64,000 nt of DNA from Microstegium vimineum (GCA_022036555.1 CM039128.1:22088171-22152170); one strand, 5' to 3'; positions 45,601 through 60,100 are shown, counted from the stretch's first letter. The notes: generated by a model not told the origin, from the sequence alone. A program made the numbers and translations.

Positions 45601-46560
45601 TTCCCCAAAGAACGCCCCCCCCGACCTCTCCCCCCACCTTTACCTCGACCTCTCCGCCCCCCCTTTTGCTTTTCCCCAAAACCCCGACGAAAGAGGGGGC
45701 CCGGGCCGGGGGTTTTGAACGGACGACCCCCGGACGAGAGGTTTTGATTAACCCAAAAAGCCCCCGGGGAGGGGTTTAAAAATAAAATACCACCTAACGA
45801 CTGGGCGCCCGCGTCCCGCTTTTAAAAACCCCAACTCCGGGGCAAGTCCCCGATTCCTGTAAAAACTTGCCGCCACTGCCGCCACTACCCGGTAGGGAAA
45901 ACCCCCGCATTTTCCCCTGGGAAAAATGAACAGGCGGCCCTGGGGCGACGCCCCTTGGGGAAAATCGCCAAAAACCAAAAGGGGGGGGTTTGGGCCCCCC
46001 CCCCTTTTCCAAAAAAAGGGGCTCGACCCCTTTCTCCAAAAACCCCCGGGGAGGGGGGTGCCCCCTCCGCCCCTTTTCCCGGGGTTCCCGCCGGGGATTT
46101 CTGCCCCGTTTTCAAAAAGGGTTGCCCGCGGCGACTTTACTGCCAAAAACCCGATCGGGAACGCCAGAAGGGGGGGAAAAAGGGCCAAAAGCCGCCCCCA
46201 GTTTTTTTAATGTCCCCCCCAAAAATGTCCTCAACACCAAAACCAAAAAACCCCCCACAGTTGGGGCCTGAAAACCCCCAAAAATCCCTTGGCCCCATAA
46301 AAGGGGACGCCGAGGTAGAATTAAAAAAAACCCCAAAAATTCCCCGGACTTTTTAAAACTCTCACACCCCCACCAAAAAAAAACCAAAACCCCCCCCCCC
46401 CTCGATCAAACCCCTTGGGTTTAAAAAAACCCGCCCCGGGGGGCAAATCGTACCTTTAAACCCGGGAGCTCCTTAGCAACCCCGTGTAACACAGTTTTCC
46501 CCCCCCCCCCTGTACACACTTTTTGGGGGGGGGAAAATAATACAAGTCCCCCCCCGCGGG

Positions 46561-46690
46561 ACGGGGGCCTTTCTTTGCCCAAAATTTGGAAAAAAACCTT
46601 GTGCCCAATTTGCATCACGTCTGAGAGGGGCCGAAATTTTAAAATTTACCTTGGTGGCTTCCCCCCCCCGGGGTCAAAAAAACACCGACA
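46561..46690 (+). repeat. 3' LTR remnant of element G
   Basis: GGGCCTTTCTTTGCCC, TTGCATCACGTCTGAGAG and the terminal ACACCGACA match 30520-30646 of the 5' LTR. The upstream LTR part is not recognisable in the noise. Confidence 0.7.
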
Positions 46691-47896
46691 AAAACCAAAA
46701 AAGGCTCCCCTAGAGGGAAAAAAAAAAAAAAACAAACCCCCCTTCCCCCCAAAAAGAACGCAAACCAAAGAAAAATGAAATCCTTTTTTTCTTTTTTTCC
46801 CCCTTGGAAGTGATGGCTGAAAAGGGAAATTAAATCCCAAAACCCTCTCCCCCCTTGTTGAACATTGCTCATAAAAACATCAAAATCAAAACCCAAAATA
46901 AAAAACCCATAAAAGAAAAAAGTTTTGAAAAGTTTTCATACTTAGATTAAACAAAAAATAGATCTCAATGATGTGATCCTGTGAAAAATTGGAAAACCCT
47001 TTCCCTCCAAAAAAAGACTCAATTTTGTTTTTAAAAGATCACTTTAGAAGCTTTTTTAGAGAGCAAATCTTGTGGAGCAAAAAAGGGGGTATCCCCCCAA
47101 GAAAAACTAAACAGGGCAAAAAAGGGGGGCCCCTCACTCAAAGAAATTCACTTTATACAAGTGAACTATCCCTACAAAATTTCCCAAACAACAAGCCAAT
47201 GCCCCAACAAATAAAATTTTTCCCCAAATTTCGGTTTTTTGCCCCAAATTTCTTTTGGGCACATTACAAGTTGTTGCGGGGGGTTTTGAAAAAAGGGGTG
47301 ATGTCATTTCTTCCCAAACCCGGGGGCGATTTTAAAAGGCTTGACACCCCATTTTTGGGGTCATACACAACCCCGCTCAATTTGGGCCCCTTTTGGGAAG
47401 CAATCTCGAACAAACGGTAAGTGTCCAATGCAGCCCCAAAATCGTTTTTTTCCTTTTCACAAAACACGAGAAATTTTAATTTTAAATTAAGGGGGGTGTA
47501 AAATTTATGACTGAAACAAGAAGGCCAAGTTAAAAAAGCTATTAAAAGAAAAAGGCCAAAAAGGATTTTAAAAACCTCACATGCTAGGAAGTTCGGGGGG
47601 TTGAAGGGGGAAATTTTTAAATTCGTTTTAAAAAAGTTTTTCCCAACTTAGCTCTATTGATATCATATAAAAAAAAAAAGGGGTCTAATTGGGAAAACCA
47701 AAAAAAGGCCCCAAAAAAAAGCCCCCTCAAACAAAAGAAAAATTTCATTATATTGGCTATAAGTTTTAAAGCTTAAAAAAAAACAGTACAAAGAAAAATG
47801 AATGCAAAATGCTGACCCAACAAACCCTTAAAAAAAAGAAAATCAATTTAGAAAAAAGGACAAAAAAAAAAGAAAAAAAAAACTATGAAAAAAACA
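46691..47896 (-). other. Sirevirus internal remnant between two LTR copies
   Basis: Low quality. A CCCCCTTGGAAGTGATGGC motif near 46800 is the inverse of a GGGGG-type Sirevirus 3' motif. Just before 47897, ACTATGAAAAAAACA could be a corrupted inverse of the tRNA-Met PBS. No gag or pol recognised. Confidence 0.35.
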
Positions 47897-49790
47897 AAAC
47901 TTGGACCAAAACGGCGGCCGGGGGGAGGGTAAATGGGAGCCAAAAAAAAATTTCCCTTTTCGGAAATCTTGCCCTTGTCAAAGCACGCCCCAAGCAAGAA
48001 CAGGCCACGACCACAAGGGGGGGGGATTTTCTAGGAGATGCCTAGGAAACAGGGGAGCTACCCACAAACCTGGAGAAAACAAATGCAAAAAAAACGAAGA
48101 AAAACAGCAACCCCAGAGGCTCCGGCCCGTTGGGAAGACTCCCCCGGATATGGCGGTAGTTCGGAGCTATGGCCGACGCGGGCCGGGCCAAAGACAGAAA
48201 AGTGGGGGAGAACCCGCCCGGGACTACCCCCGGTGTCGGTGGTACTGGAGACTGGTCCGGGCCCCACTTGGCAAATATCCAGTAAGCTCCCTACCCCGGA
48301 CCAGACCACCGGACCCCCCCGTCGGCCCAAAGGAGAGGGTCCGAGGGGTTGGTAGGTTTCTCAGCAACCCACCGGACCACTCGTCAAAGGCCCGGTGCTA
48401 AAAAAAACCCGGGGAGGTGGGGGGGTGGCCCGACCCCTTGCTGCTTGACAGGGGAAAGGTAAAAGACCCCGGACCTTTGATATGGTCCGGAGCTTGGGCA
48501 AAGTGGTTACCTCTTGGAGAAAAATTTCCTCGCAAAAATTTTCCACCCCACCAAATCTTTCAAAACTCAACCAAAAATCCCACTAAACCCAAATTTTGTA
48601 GCCATGTCCTGTCTTTGGGGGCATCCCCGAAGAAATCATCGCTAATTTGGAGGGATAAATGAGAAACTCGGATTTGGGGGGAAAAGGAAAACGAAGAACC
48701 CCACAAAAATCCCCCGATCTACGCACCGGGGGGTTTGGGTAAATTCCCCTTTTGGAGCAAAGAAGTCCTCACAATTACGCACAACGGGGGTTCAAGCGAT
48801 TTTGAAAAATCTACTTCAACAAAGAAAAAATCTCTGGGGGGAAAAAGAGAAGAAAAAAGCAAAACGGGAAACCAAGCAAACCCCGGAACACAATCACAAA
48901 CAAAGCACCATGGCTTAGGGAGGTTACGGCCCCCATTCCCTTGCAACAATAAAAGTTCTTACCCGGGGTGACACGGTGGATTCAAGAAAAAGAAGCTAGG
49001 GAAGGCAAAACCTGGAATAAGGGGGGAGCAGTAAATGAAAGAGGGGGAGAAGATAACCCTTATCCCCTTTTAACAGGGTTTGGCTTTTTCCCAAAGACCC
49101 CCTAATAAAGCCAAATTACCTCCCCAAAAGAATTGTAACCAAATTGGTAACTCTCACCCCTTTTTTTGATGGACGGCCCGTTTCTGCGGGAGTTGCCGTT
49201 GTTTTGACCCAACCTCAGGATCCGCCACGTGCCCCCCGCATCCCGGAAAGCTCCCCTAGGTTTTGAGGCCCAAACCCAGGAAACCCGCCACCAGTAGCTT
49301 TGGGCTAAAAACTACAACCCCGAGTTTTGCGGCCCAAATCGGAAACCGACGCGGTGGTTTGGGGCCCAAACCCCCAAAACCACTCGACGCGAGCCACCTT
49401 GTCTTCCCTCGATCGGACCCCGAGTCCCCCTAAACCCTCCCTCGACTGCCGTCCACCGCTTACGGGTTTCGACTCGGTCTACTCCTGCTTTCGCGCACTT
49501 CCCCAGTGCCATTTACTAGCCACCACAGCGCCCGCCGGGTTTGCCCAGGGTCCCTGTCGAGCCCCGCTTCCGCCCTTACCCTCTTAGTCCTTTGGGCCCG
49601 GAAACCCCCTTACTTGACCTTTTTCCCGCCTTTGACCACTGTCACGGGCAAGCACCTGCACACCGGCGATAGACAACACATGTTTTGCTTTCCCCAGGGG
49701 TTTAGGAAAAGCCACTAAAACAAAAACATATTGTTGGTAATCACTCATCACAAAGCGAAAACAGGGGAACTTATCCACCATGTGTTTGCA
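47897..49790 (-). repeat. Sirevirus-like LTR, copy 2 (degraded read)
   Basis: Aligns with 27887-29820 throughout, for example the GAAGAAATCATCGCT, CAAACCCAGGAAACCC and CTTATCCACCATGT motifs, and is again followed by TCTCCCCCTTGATGAGTGCATTGTC. Confidence 0.7.
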
Positions 49791-50508
49791 TCTCCCCCTT
49801 GATGAGTGCATTGTCAACAAAGTGCATTTCAGATTTGACCAAAAGAAAAAGCTCCCAAAATGCCCAAAAAGCTTAAAAGCCAAAAGGGGGGTCATTTGGA
49901 AAAGCAAAACGATCCCAAATTAAAAGCACCCTTTCAAAAACCCTCTAAAAAAAGCCATTCTGTGCCAAAAAAAAGCATAGGGGAAAAAACAAAATAGCCC
50001 TCAAAAAGGAAAAAAGGGAAAAAAACACAACGTTAACAAGTCAAGTACAATTGAAACCACTTACCCCCCTACTGCTCAAGAAGTAATCGAAACTGTCGAA
50101 CCCCAACAAAGCAACTAGACCCTCCAGAAAGTTAAAGGGCCAAACACATTAGCAATGCTCCCCCTGAGAAGAAACCAATTGGAAACCTAAAGAAACACTC
50201 TCCCCTTTGGAATAGAGGGCGAAAATGGAAATAAAATTTCAATCTCTCCCCGATGACCAATTAGCCCCTCAAGCTCAACAACTAAAGACCGACACAAATG
50301 CCATGAAATGAAAATTTTGTGCAAAAGTTCTTATTTTAAAAAAAGGACAAGAATAGATGCCTAAGTGATGTGTCCTATGGAATAAAAAAAACCTACGTCC
50401 CCAACAGACTAAAGTTAGCTTAAGATAATTTTAGAAACTATTTTAAGAGCATATTGTATGCTGGAAGGGGTTCCCCCAGGCAACTAGGCATGGCAAAAAA
50501 GAAGGATC
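49791..50508 (-). other. Sirevirus polypurine tract and internal sequence, copy 2
   Basis: Repeats 29821-30041, then continues with further inverse GGGGGAG-type tracts near 50155 and 50198. It is broken at 50508 by element H and presumably continues after 63987. Confidence 0.5.
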
Positions 50509-53500
50509 TGTGGGGAAACCCCCCTTTTATAAAATTCAATACCAAGAGGGGTTTTTAAAACTCCCAATTAAAACATTTGGGCCCTTTTTCCCCGGGATCC
50601 GGAAATCCGAAGGATTTAAAAACAATGTATATCAAAACCAGGATCGCGCAAACTAGGTATGCACATTCGAACGAGCCACAAATAAACCAAAAATATTTTA
50701 AGTACAAAATAAGGTTATTAAAAACACTTTGTTCCAAATAAAAGAGTACTTACCCAAAAACCCCTGGGCCAAATAAAACATGTTTGGAACTTTGAAACCA
50801 AATTTTTAAAAAGGTAGGGGTGCCCAAATGTGTGCCGATAACGCAAAAGATGAGTCGTAGAAGACCTTTCCCCAAGGCCTATCCTCCCCTTCAAAGGGGA
50901 TAAAAAGGAAGTGCTACAAAAACCCGGTTTTCTTGGATTTGCAAAAAAGGGGGAAAAACCCTGAGTGGGGAATGACTACTGACTTCCCCATCTAATGAAA
51001 ATAAAGACTCCAAGGGGGTATCGGGGGTTAATTGTGGATCGGGGTAAATTGCTTTTGCGGAAAAGCGAACAAGTGAAAAAAAGATTAGAGAACAACCATC
51101 TTTCCATCTATTTATTTTTTTAGGTTTGCCCCTTACTAGGCACTACTTGAACACTAAAAAAACAATAAATCAAAATTTTACCCAATTTCCTTCATCAAAA
51201 TTTTAGAGAACATTCGATGTAAAGGAGTTGTACCTTGGTGAAGCTCACAAAATCCCCCATATCCGTGGGGGGCGGCAATTCAATCGATTTACCCAGCGGG
51301 GTAAAGATTACCTTTAACACACCCCACCTTTCCCCGTCAGGCCAGCTTGGGGTCACGCTCAAAAAAGCCCAGGGGGTAACCAGCATCTCAGAGTAGTCAC
51401 CCAATTTAGAAACATTGGCCACCATGGGGCATGTCTATCTACAAACGAGGGGCCCCAAGTGGCTGAGAACCCCCCAGACAGTGTTTCCCGGGCTTCGGGG
51501 TGATACTCCAAGGGCCCCATGGAAAAGGGCGCATTCAAAGAAAAAGGGCCACCATCGTGTAAAAACTATAAAACCAAACGGAGGGACTGCCCCCAAAGGG
51601 CAAAACCCCACTTGGTGCACTTCCCTTCCAGCTGACCGCATTTCCTTTACCTTGGTTCTTTCCCACGTTTGAAAAATATAGCCAACCGTGACGTATTACC
51701 CCATGGGATAAAAACGAAAAATAAAAAATAAAAGTAACCATTTATTCTAAGCGGGCTAAGGGTTTGCTTTTACTTTTATTAACGGGGTACAAGGAGGTAA
51801 AAAAAAATCCCAAAGGAAGGTAAGCATAAAAGGGGATTCAACAACTCCTGTCCCCTAATGCATACATTAAAAAACTCAAGTGATTAATTGTAAAACTGGG
51901 GGTTTAAAGAATGCTCTGGGGTTGCCGAGAGAAGGGTGGGGGGGCTGGTGGTCGGGGCCTCAGGGGGGTTAGTGTCGAGCTCGCGGTACTCCTCTTTTAG
52001 CTCCTGTACCTCCGGACTTTTTTCCTGTGGTTGGGCCCCTATGCCCCCAGGGCCCTAAATGGCAATGCATAAAAAAATAGAATGGTCAGGGATGTCTTGC
52101 CAAGTTCAACACTAAAAGAGTTTAAAAAGGGAACAAAGAAGTCCCACAAAGCACTTACATTAGAGCTACTAAAACAAGGGTAAAACGGCAAAAACTTTTC
52201 TTAACAGAATTATGCTTTAAAACTATTTATGGGAAAAATTCCATATTTTTACATGCACAAATATATGATCATTTTAAGCGGAACACAAATAACTTTGATA
52301 TATACAGAAAAACTAATTAAACATTATTATAAAGGGAATTCCCCAAAAAACATTAAAAAACCCAAAAGAAGTCAAACATAAAGATCTACAAAAAGTTTTC
52401 ACCTTTTTAGGTTTTACCAAATCCAGTACAAATTAAAAAGCATTAGCCATTACAAAAATAGAATGGAAAAATCTTTTGGGAAAGGGCCGAGACCCCAGAG
52501 GCCGCGAGGCAAGACAGGCAGACCCTCGTTACTCGAGGTCCACTCCCTTTTAGGCAGGAAACAGAGGAGGGTGCTGGGGGTTGTTCTCGCCGGGGTGAGG
52601 CTCAATGGGGGGTTTGGTTGTGTAGGCTGGGGTTGATTTACGCGCATCATGGTGTGTCGGTTGAAGCGGGCCACGACATGGAGTGGTTGCGGCTCGGTGG
52701 GGGTGGCACGACGGTGTGACAGGGCGGGTGTAAACGGCGAGCGAGGCCGGAAAGGGGGTGGGTGAGCACACGATGTGGGGGTTTGCCGAGGGTTAGTTAG
52801 GGAAGGGTTGGGGAAACCCTTTGGCCACGTGAAAACTCCGGTGGCGGCAATTGGCGCACCCCCAACGGTGTTAGTGTAAAGGCGAACTAGACCAGGGAAC
52901 GACGTTCCCCCCTTTAGCTCGGGTGAACCCCAAAAAGATGGAGGCGTGGAAAAGGCGGACGGGAGGGATGAACACGCCGGTCAGTGCGGTGGTGCCCGAG
53001 ATCGGGGAAACGGGTGGGGATTTCCGGGGGACGGAGTCCATGCTGGTTAAAAACGAGGCGAGCACTGTGTGGGGGCGAAGGCGGGGCGGGCGAGAGGAAA
53101 TTCGAGCAAGGACCGGTGGTCTGAGTTGAGAAGGGAGCCTTTGCGGTGCTCGGGCTCTCGGCAGTGAGGAGAGGAATGGACGAGTAGGAGTGAGGATATG
53201 CTGACGGGGGGTGAAGGGAGGGGGGTTGGCGCTCCCTTTTGCACGTCTGGCCGAGGGCCGGCCGTGGGCCCGGTTATGTGAGGTGCGGGGTTTTGGCAGC
53301 GGCGCTGGGTGTTTTGCGGCGAGGGGAGCAAGCAAAACTTTGACGTGCCGTTAGCGGGGTTTGCACTCGAGGCGAAAGAGACAAGGCGGGGGTTTGATCA
53401 GACGCGCTCTGCGGCGGCGTTACTATAAACGACGGCGCGGCGCCGGTAGTGGGGCGGGCGGTTTGCGGCGGGTGAGCATCGTTAGGGCGGGGCAGCGATG

Positions 53501-54122
53501 CCAACCGCCCTTTCCCGTTGCGCGGGCGCAAAATGCGGACGGATGGAAGGCGAGCGGCGACAGCGGTCGGTGAAAAGGCCGCAGGGGCCCGGCGATGGCG
53601 TGTTCCCCTTTCCCGCGGTTAAGGAGTGGGCCCGCGGCAACGACGCCGACCCCACGGTTCCCCCCTCCGGGGTGAGTGGCGGGGAGGGGGGTCATATCGG
53701 GGGAGGGGTCAGGGGTTTGATGGGCCCTCTGCTCGGTGAGCCCCCTGCAGGGGTCGTTCGTCCAACCTCGGTTCGTAAAATTTCGAGGGGCATGAGGGGG
53801 GGTCGTTGACTGGTGATCCACCCTTTGGGCCCCGGGGTCGTTCGTTGACCTCGGTCCATCCTTTTTATCGAGCGGCGAGAGGCCGAGGGGGCCGAAAGCG
53901 GTACTCGACCGGTTCGTTTTAAATTTCCTTTTTCCATTTTCTTTTATTGATAAAACAAAAGCGGGTAACTAAACGGTTGATCATAAATTAAGCACAAAAC
54001 CCCCTATTCATTCTATTTTTCAAAACTAAAAAAACTATATAAATGTAGCTATGCAAACATAATGAAATGAAATGCTGTATTGTGGCTAATAAAACCTAAT
54101 GAAAGCTTGACACGGGTGTCAA
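50509..54122 (-). repeat. 3' LTR of element H
   Basis: About 3.6 kb. Collinear with 60366-63982, for example GTAGGGGTGCCCA, CCATTTATTCTAAGC, TTACTCGAGGTCC and ATGAAATGAAATG. The differences are mostly short indels, so LTR age cannot be judged from them. Confidence 0.8.
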
Positions 54123-57100
54123 CCCCTTCCCCCCTTAACGAAATCTCATCCCGAGATTTGATTTTAGTACCTTTATTATAAAAGGGGGGGTAGTCTGCGA
54201 TTAGGTGGTCGGTCCCCCCCGGTTCACCCATTGGGCCAGATGACTCCAAAAACTTTGAAAGTCTTCACTTCTGTTTCCCTGGTGACCTTGTCTTTGTATC
54301 CAAGATCTTTTCTGTTTTCAAGTATTCCAAGGTCCGATTGATTACGTTTTTCTACGGGAACAGATTTTTTCTTCGGGAAACTCGAAAACTTCTTGAACGA
54401 GATACAGGGAAACACGGGGAAAAGATAGAACTATTCTAGGGGAAACTGTATTGGAAAAGCCCCCCTTCCCTTTTCCTTGGGGGAATTCGTAAGGTCCAAC
54501 ATATCGGGGGGCAAACTTTTTTTAAACCCCAAAGCGACGGCCCTCTCTTTGGTGATCCCTTTAAGGGTTTAACATGTCACCAACTTGAAACCCCCAAAGG
54601 TCTCCTCTTTGATCAAATACTTTTCTGTCGAGTTTGAGCTGTTTTGACATGTTGTTAAACAGTGCGGACTTTTTCTTCTGTTTCTTTCCAGGGTTTTGTA
54701 CAAAGAACCCCCTTATCTCCTGTTTCAACCAATTGACAGGGGTTCAAAACATTTTGCGTCCTACAAGCATCGAACGGTGCCTTTTTAAATGCTTTCTTGG
54801 AACTGTTTTATAAGAAACCCCCCAAAAGGTAACCATTTCTCCCTGATCCTTTGTGATATAAACATGTTTAACATGTCTTCCAAAACCTTTTTAACTCGTT
54901 CCATTTTTCCATCTGTTGAGGTGATAACGGAAACTTCGAAAACTTTTTCCAACTTTTTATGCAAGCTCCAAAAGCGAGCGAAAAGTGATCCTCTGTCGGT
55001 ATATATTTTTGGAAACCATGCAATTTAAGATATTCTGAACATAAAGCTGGGCATACGATGGGTCATGTGTAACCTTGACTGTATGAAATGAGGACTTTTT
55101 TTAAACCCGAAAACGAAAAAACCCATATCGACGTTTTTTTTTGGGTTGGAGAAACCCTATGAAAAGCCATACGAATTTTCCCCACTTCCAAACCAGGTGT
55201 GGGAAGAGGTTGTAACAAACCGGCAGGTTTCATATTACTGCCTTGATGCACAACACTATAAACCCTTTGCGACTAAAAATCGAATCCGACTTTTTTTTGA
55301 CCACCAAAACCTTTTCCTTAGATCTTCTCTTACTACTACCAGGGTGGGCATAAATTTGGTTTTGTTTCATTTGGGAAATTTTTTCCCCAAGAATTGATCT
55401 TAGGGTACTCCAAAAGCTGTTGAACCTAAATTCCTTTCGATCCACTTTGAAAATTTAGAGATTTACGGTTTTAGCCTTTGTTTGGTTTTTCAAAGTCTTT
55501 GTTCGATTTTTTTTCCCTCAATAATGTCCTATCCAAAGTACCTGAATAACAATATTTTTTGGGGCCAAGGGGTGCTTTTAAACAAAACCCTTTAACAAGG
55601 GTTGCAAAAGTGCAATGAGATTTTGGCTCAAAGCATTGCTACAACATTTGCTTTTCCCGGATGTAATGCACTTCCAAATTTAATCCCTTTATTAGTCCAA
55701 CCACTTCTCGCCTATATTCAAAATTTAGATGGGAACAGTACTTAAAAATTTTTCCCCCCCCCCCCAATTTAACTGAAAATGTGCCCCTAACTCCCCAAAA
55801 GTCATGGTGGGTAATTTTCTTCAGAGGGCGGAGTTTTTCGTGAGGGATAAGCAATGACTTTCCCTTTTGCTCGCACACATCCTAATCCAATGGTTGTGCC
55901 ACAAAAATCAAAAGGTTTTTCCAAAATTTTGGGTTTTGCCAAGATGGTTTTTGTTTAAAATGTCCGAAGGACGGAAGTGTTTTAAAACTGCCTCCTTTAA
56001 ACTTTTTGTTTTTCTGTGTTAACCTTTTCAAAGGGGTTTGCTACTTAAAAAAGTCCGGGGTAAAAAACGGGTATCCGGCCAAACCCAAAAAGCGCGAACC
56101 CATGCACGTTAAAGGGTGTTTCCCCAAATTTATAACTTCTTGCACCTTTGAGGGTCCAAAGATACCCCCGGCTGAAAAAAAAGTGCCCAGAAAGGTACTT
56201 TTTCAACCAAAACTCCACTTTTAAACTTGGCATAAAAACTTATGCTTCTTAACCGTTTTCAGCCTAAAGCAGGGGGTTCTGCGTGTCCTTTCCTTTTTTG
56301 AATAACCAGGTGTTTACGATAAAAAACCCCAAATTTCCAATCTTGCATTTTTCAAAGGTTTATCAAATAATGAATGGCAGGCCATTGGGCAACAAAAGAG
56401 TCACAGATATTCAAAGAGACCGTTTCGGGAGAAAGGGTCTTGGGTCATCTTCTTTTGATCTTAAACTGTGGTAACCAAACGTAGATCTTTTTGGGGAAAC
56501 TTTGGCTTTGACAACTGATCAAACAACAAACAATCCCCCGGGGATATTTGTTTTTTTTGGTAACCGCATTTAGAGGGCGAAGTCCCGACATTTTTTAAGT
56601 TTTTATCCTTCTTTTTTTCAAAGTTTGGTGGACACCCCACGTGAACAAATCGCGAATCAAACCCTTTTCCCGCAAACTCCGGAGTTTTTCTGAGTTTGCT
56701 AAACTCGTTTTGGCATCCATATGGTCTCCTAGATTTAAAAGGGTGTTCCGGGGGAGCTCTTAGCAAACTCGACATTCCCGTCGGGGGGAACCTGGGAAAA
56801 TATAGGAAACACTCTGGAAAATCACACCACAGGAAATTTTTTTCCCAAAACTCTGCTGGATAGCAAACGTCCCCCTGATTTGGTTTTAGGTAAGAAAATT
56901 CCAAAGGAACTCCCTTTCCGGGGGTTGGTGATAGTACTGCTCGTTGGGGGATTCTAGATCACTTCCAAGCTTTCATCATTCTACCAAGGGTTACATCTAG
57001 ACCTAGCTCAGGGATTTCGATGAGGTTGACTATATCATGTCTCCCCATGAATTTTTTACATCCTTTCCCTTTTACGAGTATATGGACAGCTCCCCCCTGC

Positions 57101-60100
57101 ACTAATTTTTTAAAATCCCCTTTTCCAAATTTTACCCCTTTGTTGAATCCGCAACACGAATTCCCCCTAACGAATGAATGCGATGCTCCAGAATCAAACA
57201 AGATAAATGCAGGACATTGTTAACAAGAAAAGCCAGCTTTTGACAGGTTCTCCTTTGGTACTTCCTCTAAGGTGGTGTGGGGAACATTCCCTTTTGGAGG
57301 CTTTGGGGATAGTGAAACTGCTTTTGGGCTTCGGCGAACGAGATAGGTGACCTTTGTCCCCTTAAGCACGGGTCCTATCACAGATGGCGGGCTTTGACTT
57401 CCAACTGCAGGGGCGGGGCTTTATCTTTTTTTAAAAGCAGGGTGCAGGGAAAGGGCCCCTTTTAGGCACGGCACGACATTGGTCATCTTCCCTTGAGGTG
57501 GGCGGAAAAGGCACCAACTTGTGGGGACGAAACGCTTGGGCCCGAAGCATTGGGGGCCCTACTCTGGTGGGGTCCCCCCTGGGATGCGACTCGGTCTTGC
57601 AACAACCGTTGTCATTGGTCTCTTTATTAAGCAGTCGCTGATGAAGCACTAAAAGTGAAAGCGGTAGCTTTTCCATTTTGGGTAGAAGACGGATTCATGC
57701 CTCTCTTTAAACTGCGATCTTTTGGCGTCGGGTGTTAACAAAGTCGTGGGATAGCGAACCAACTTGTTTAAACGGGAGGTATTCGTTAAATCTGGTACCC
57801 TGGGACGCCCCATGAACTTGTAAGTTCATCTCCAACACCATCGGAAATTTGTGACGGGGCATAGGTGGAAAAACAAATCCATGTAATCCGGCCGCAGGCA
57901 AGTTATCACAGACTGGGACCCAGATACCGCTGGTCCTTCCAGCGGTGCGCGGCATACCCGCCTTCACTCATCCCTCAACGCAGAAAACGAAATTCTGGGG
58001 CATGGAGGACCATTTATTGCCTCCATAGCTTCCTTGAAGATCAAAGGGGGGGGGGGTTTGAAAAACTTTTTAGAACGGTACTGATTAGGTTTTTGGCCCC
58101 TGCGGGTTTCCGGTGCTTTTGACTGTGTTGGCAGGAGTTGCGCAAAATTTCGTTCATCTACCGCCATTCTGCACTTTTTTGGAACCCCAAAAACTGGCAA
58201 AGAACCTTTCCGGGGTTTATTGCCCGGGGGTGGGGGGGTGGTGCAAGTCCTCTTTGGGGGTCCCCTCCCCCACCCCCCATTGGGGGCGGGACGAGTGTTA
58301 GCCGTCATCGTTAGCCCCTTAAAAGCAAAATTTTGGGGATGCTAATTGAACAATGAATAAATACGTTTGTACCAAAAGTAAAAATTTAAACACACGCCCC
58401 ATAAATTATTTAACTTTCCAATAACATCACAAATTAATTTTCTCTAAACAAAAAATAAAAATTCCAAAACTGTCCCCAGAACCAGCCCGGGTTAAAAAAT
58501 TTCCCAAAACCGGTTAAAATCTGAAGATCCAATTAAAAAAGAGTCTCAAACAACATCGGATACAAAGCCTTGCACGGAAAATAACTCCCCCTTTTAGTGT
58601 CAGAACCGTTTGGAGTATCTGCTCCCGAGTTTCGTTTGGGGTTGTCGTCGAGAAGGGGGTCGTGGCGAAGACCCTTTTTTGGGGAGTCGGGACCAAGGGT
58701 TACTCCCTCCTGGGCTCGGGCTCCTAGGGGCAGGGGCTTCGGGGGACTTCGTGTGCTGCTGCCTGCTGGGTGGAGAGCTGGAAACCCCGGCGGTTTTTTG
58801 ACCCCCGTTTCCTTTTAGGTTTTTCCTTAACCTGCAACCTTTGCCTGCAGGGCCTCCCCACTCGGGCCAAGCTTCATTCCTGGATTGGTGGGCCCCGGAA
58901 GTAATGCCACGACCACGCGAGCAGCGATCTCCTCCCCCAATTAGTTGAGCCCAATTGCGTTCCGATTATCTGAGTTTTAATCTTTCCGAAAGGGTCTCGA
59001 CGGGGTTTCTCAACTCCTGCGCAAATGGCGTTGCTCTCCTGTGGCAGGTGGGTTTCTGCAAATCTCCAGACGCGCTCTAGGTCTCACAATGCCTAGAAGG
59101 TCCAGTGGCACCCATGGTGGGTCTCACAAAGGAAAAATCCCTTCGTCTCGCGAGTTTTTCTCCTCGTCGGGATCCCAAACCACGGAAAAGGATCACGGGG
59201 AACACTCCCCCCGGCCCTGCGCGCCAATCTGCTGGGGAAACGAGCGATGATGTCCTTTGCACCAGGTTGCGCCCTGTTGGCTCCATCCTTAGCACAGCTC
59301 TTGGTAAGATCTCCATCCTGCCCGCGGGCCTCTTCCAAAATTTCACTTGATTCAACCTGAACCAGAAATCCGACCATATGCTGCTTCGCCAAAAGTACTT
59401 GGTTCACTGCCCTCGGGGGAAAACCCCAAAGGTGCAAAACTGCCAAGAATCCGAAACTTGTCTTTGCCAAGAGTCTTGGGTTTATTTCCCCCGGATACCC
59501 AATGACGTGCAAAATCGCCAAAGGATAGTTGGGACCAAAGTACGTCAAAAACGTTTCCCCCCGGTCATCTTCCTTGCCAAAAGGGGGGCGAGGGACTCCT
59601 GTCCTTTTTGCTTTCCTGGGGTCAATGGGGACGAGGCATCGGAGGAAAAAGGGGGTTTTGATCTGTGGACAGATATTAATTGGTCATTTTTTCAAAAGGG
59701 GATGGTTTTCAATTTAAGGGGGGGGGATGAAGGGACAAAATTAACAGATGCATGATCGTAAATACGTTTCACTCAACTAGAATACTCTAAGTCCTAATTT
59801 CTAGTCGGTGGCAGGGGCGAATTTCATTACGCGTTATTTGTTCTACACGGGTTTGGAGTTAGTGTACCTAGAAAAATTTCACTCAGCCCAAAAAAATAAA
59901 ACCCAATGCAAAAAAATCACGGGCACTTCCTGATAGCACTAAAACATACCAGTTAGATACCAAAACCTTATGCACCCGCTCGGGAAAAAACCCCCCCAAA
60001 TTGCATACTTCTCAATATGTCTGTGTGAAGCTCGCATATCCTTAAGAACAGATAACTTCCCTTTACCAACGGTTGGAAAGGGCTGCTCTCACAATTCCCC

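Larger units (their letters stand above)
30042..46690 (+). mobile_element. Ty3/gypsy element G (Tat-like), full length but decayed
   Basis: 5' LTR 30042-30646, PBS, gag (from 30704), protease, RT (split by a solo LTR), RNase H, integrase, 3' tandem repeats, antisense ORF, then a low-quality stretch and a remnant of the 3' LTR ending ACACCGACA at 46690. Left flank is GCAAA; the right flank is too noisy to confirm a duplication. It lies inside the Sirevirus-like copy 1. Confidence 0.85.

Noticed and set aside
40647..46400. Many long frames rich in Pro, Gly and Lys on both strands
   Set aside because: Created by runs of C, G and A in low-quality sequence; both strands are open at once and no motif appears.
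47648..47665. Inverse tRNA-Met PBS-like GCTCTATTGATATCA
   Set aside because: It is 230 bp away from the LTR start at 47897 and lies in noisy sequence, so it cannot be tied to an LTR edge.
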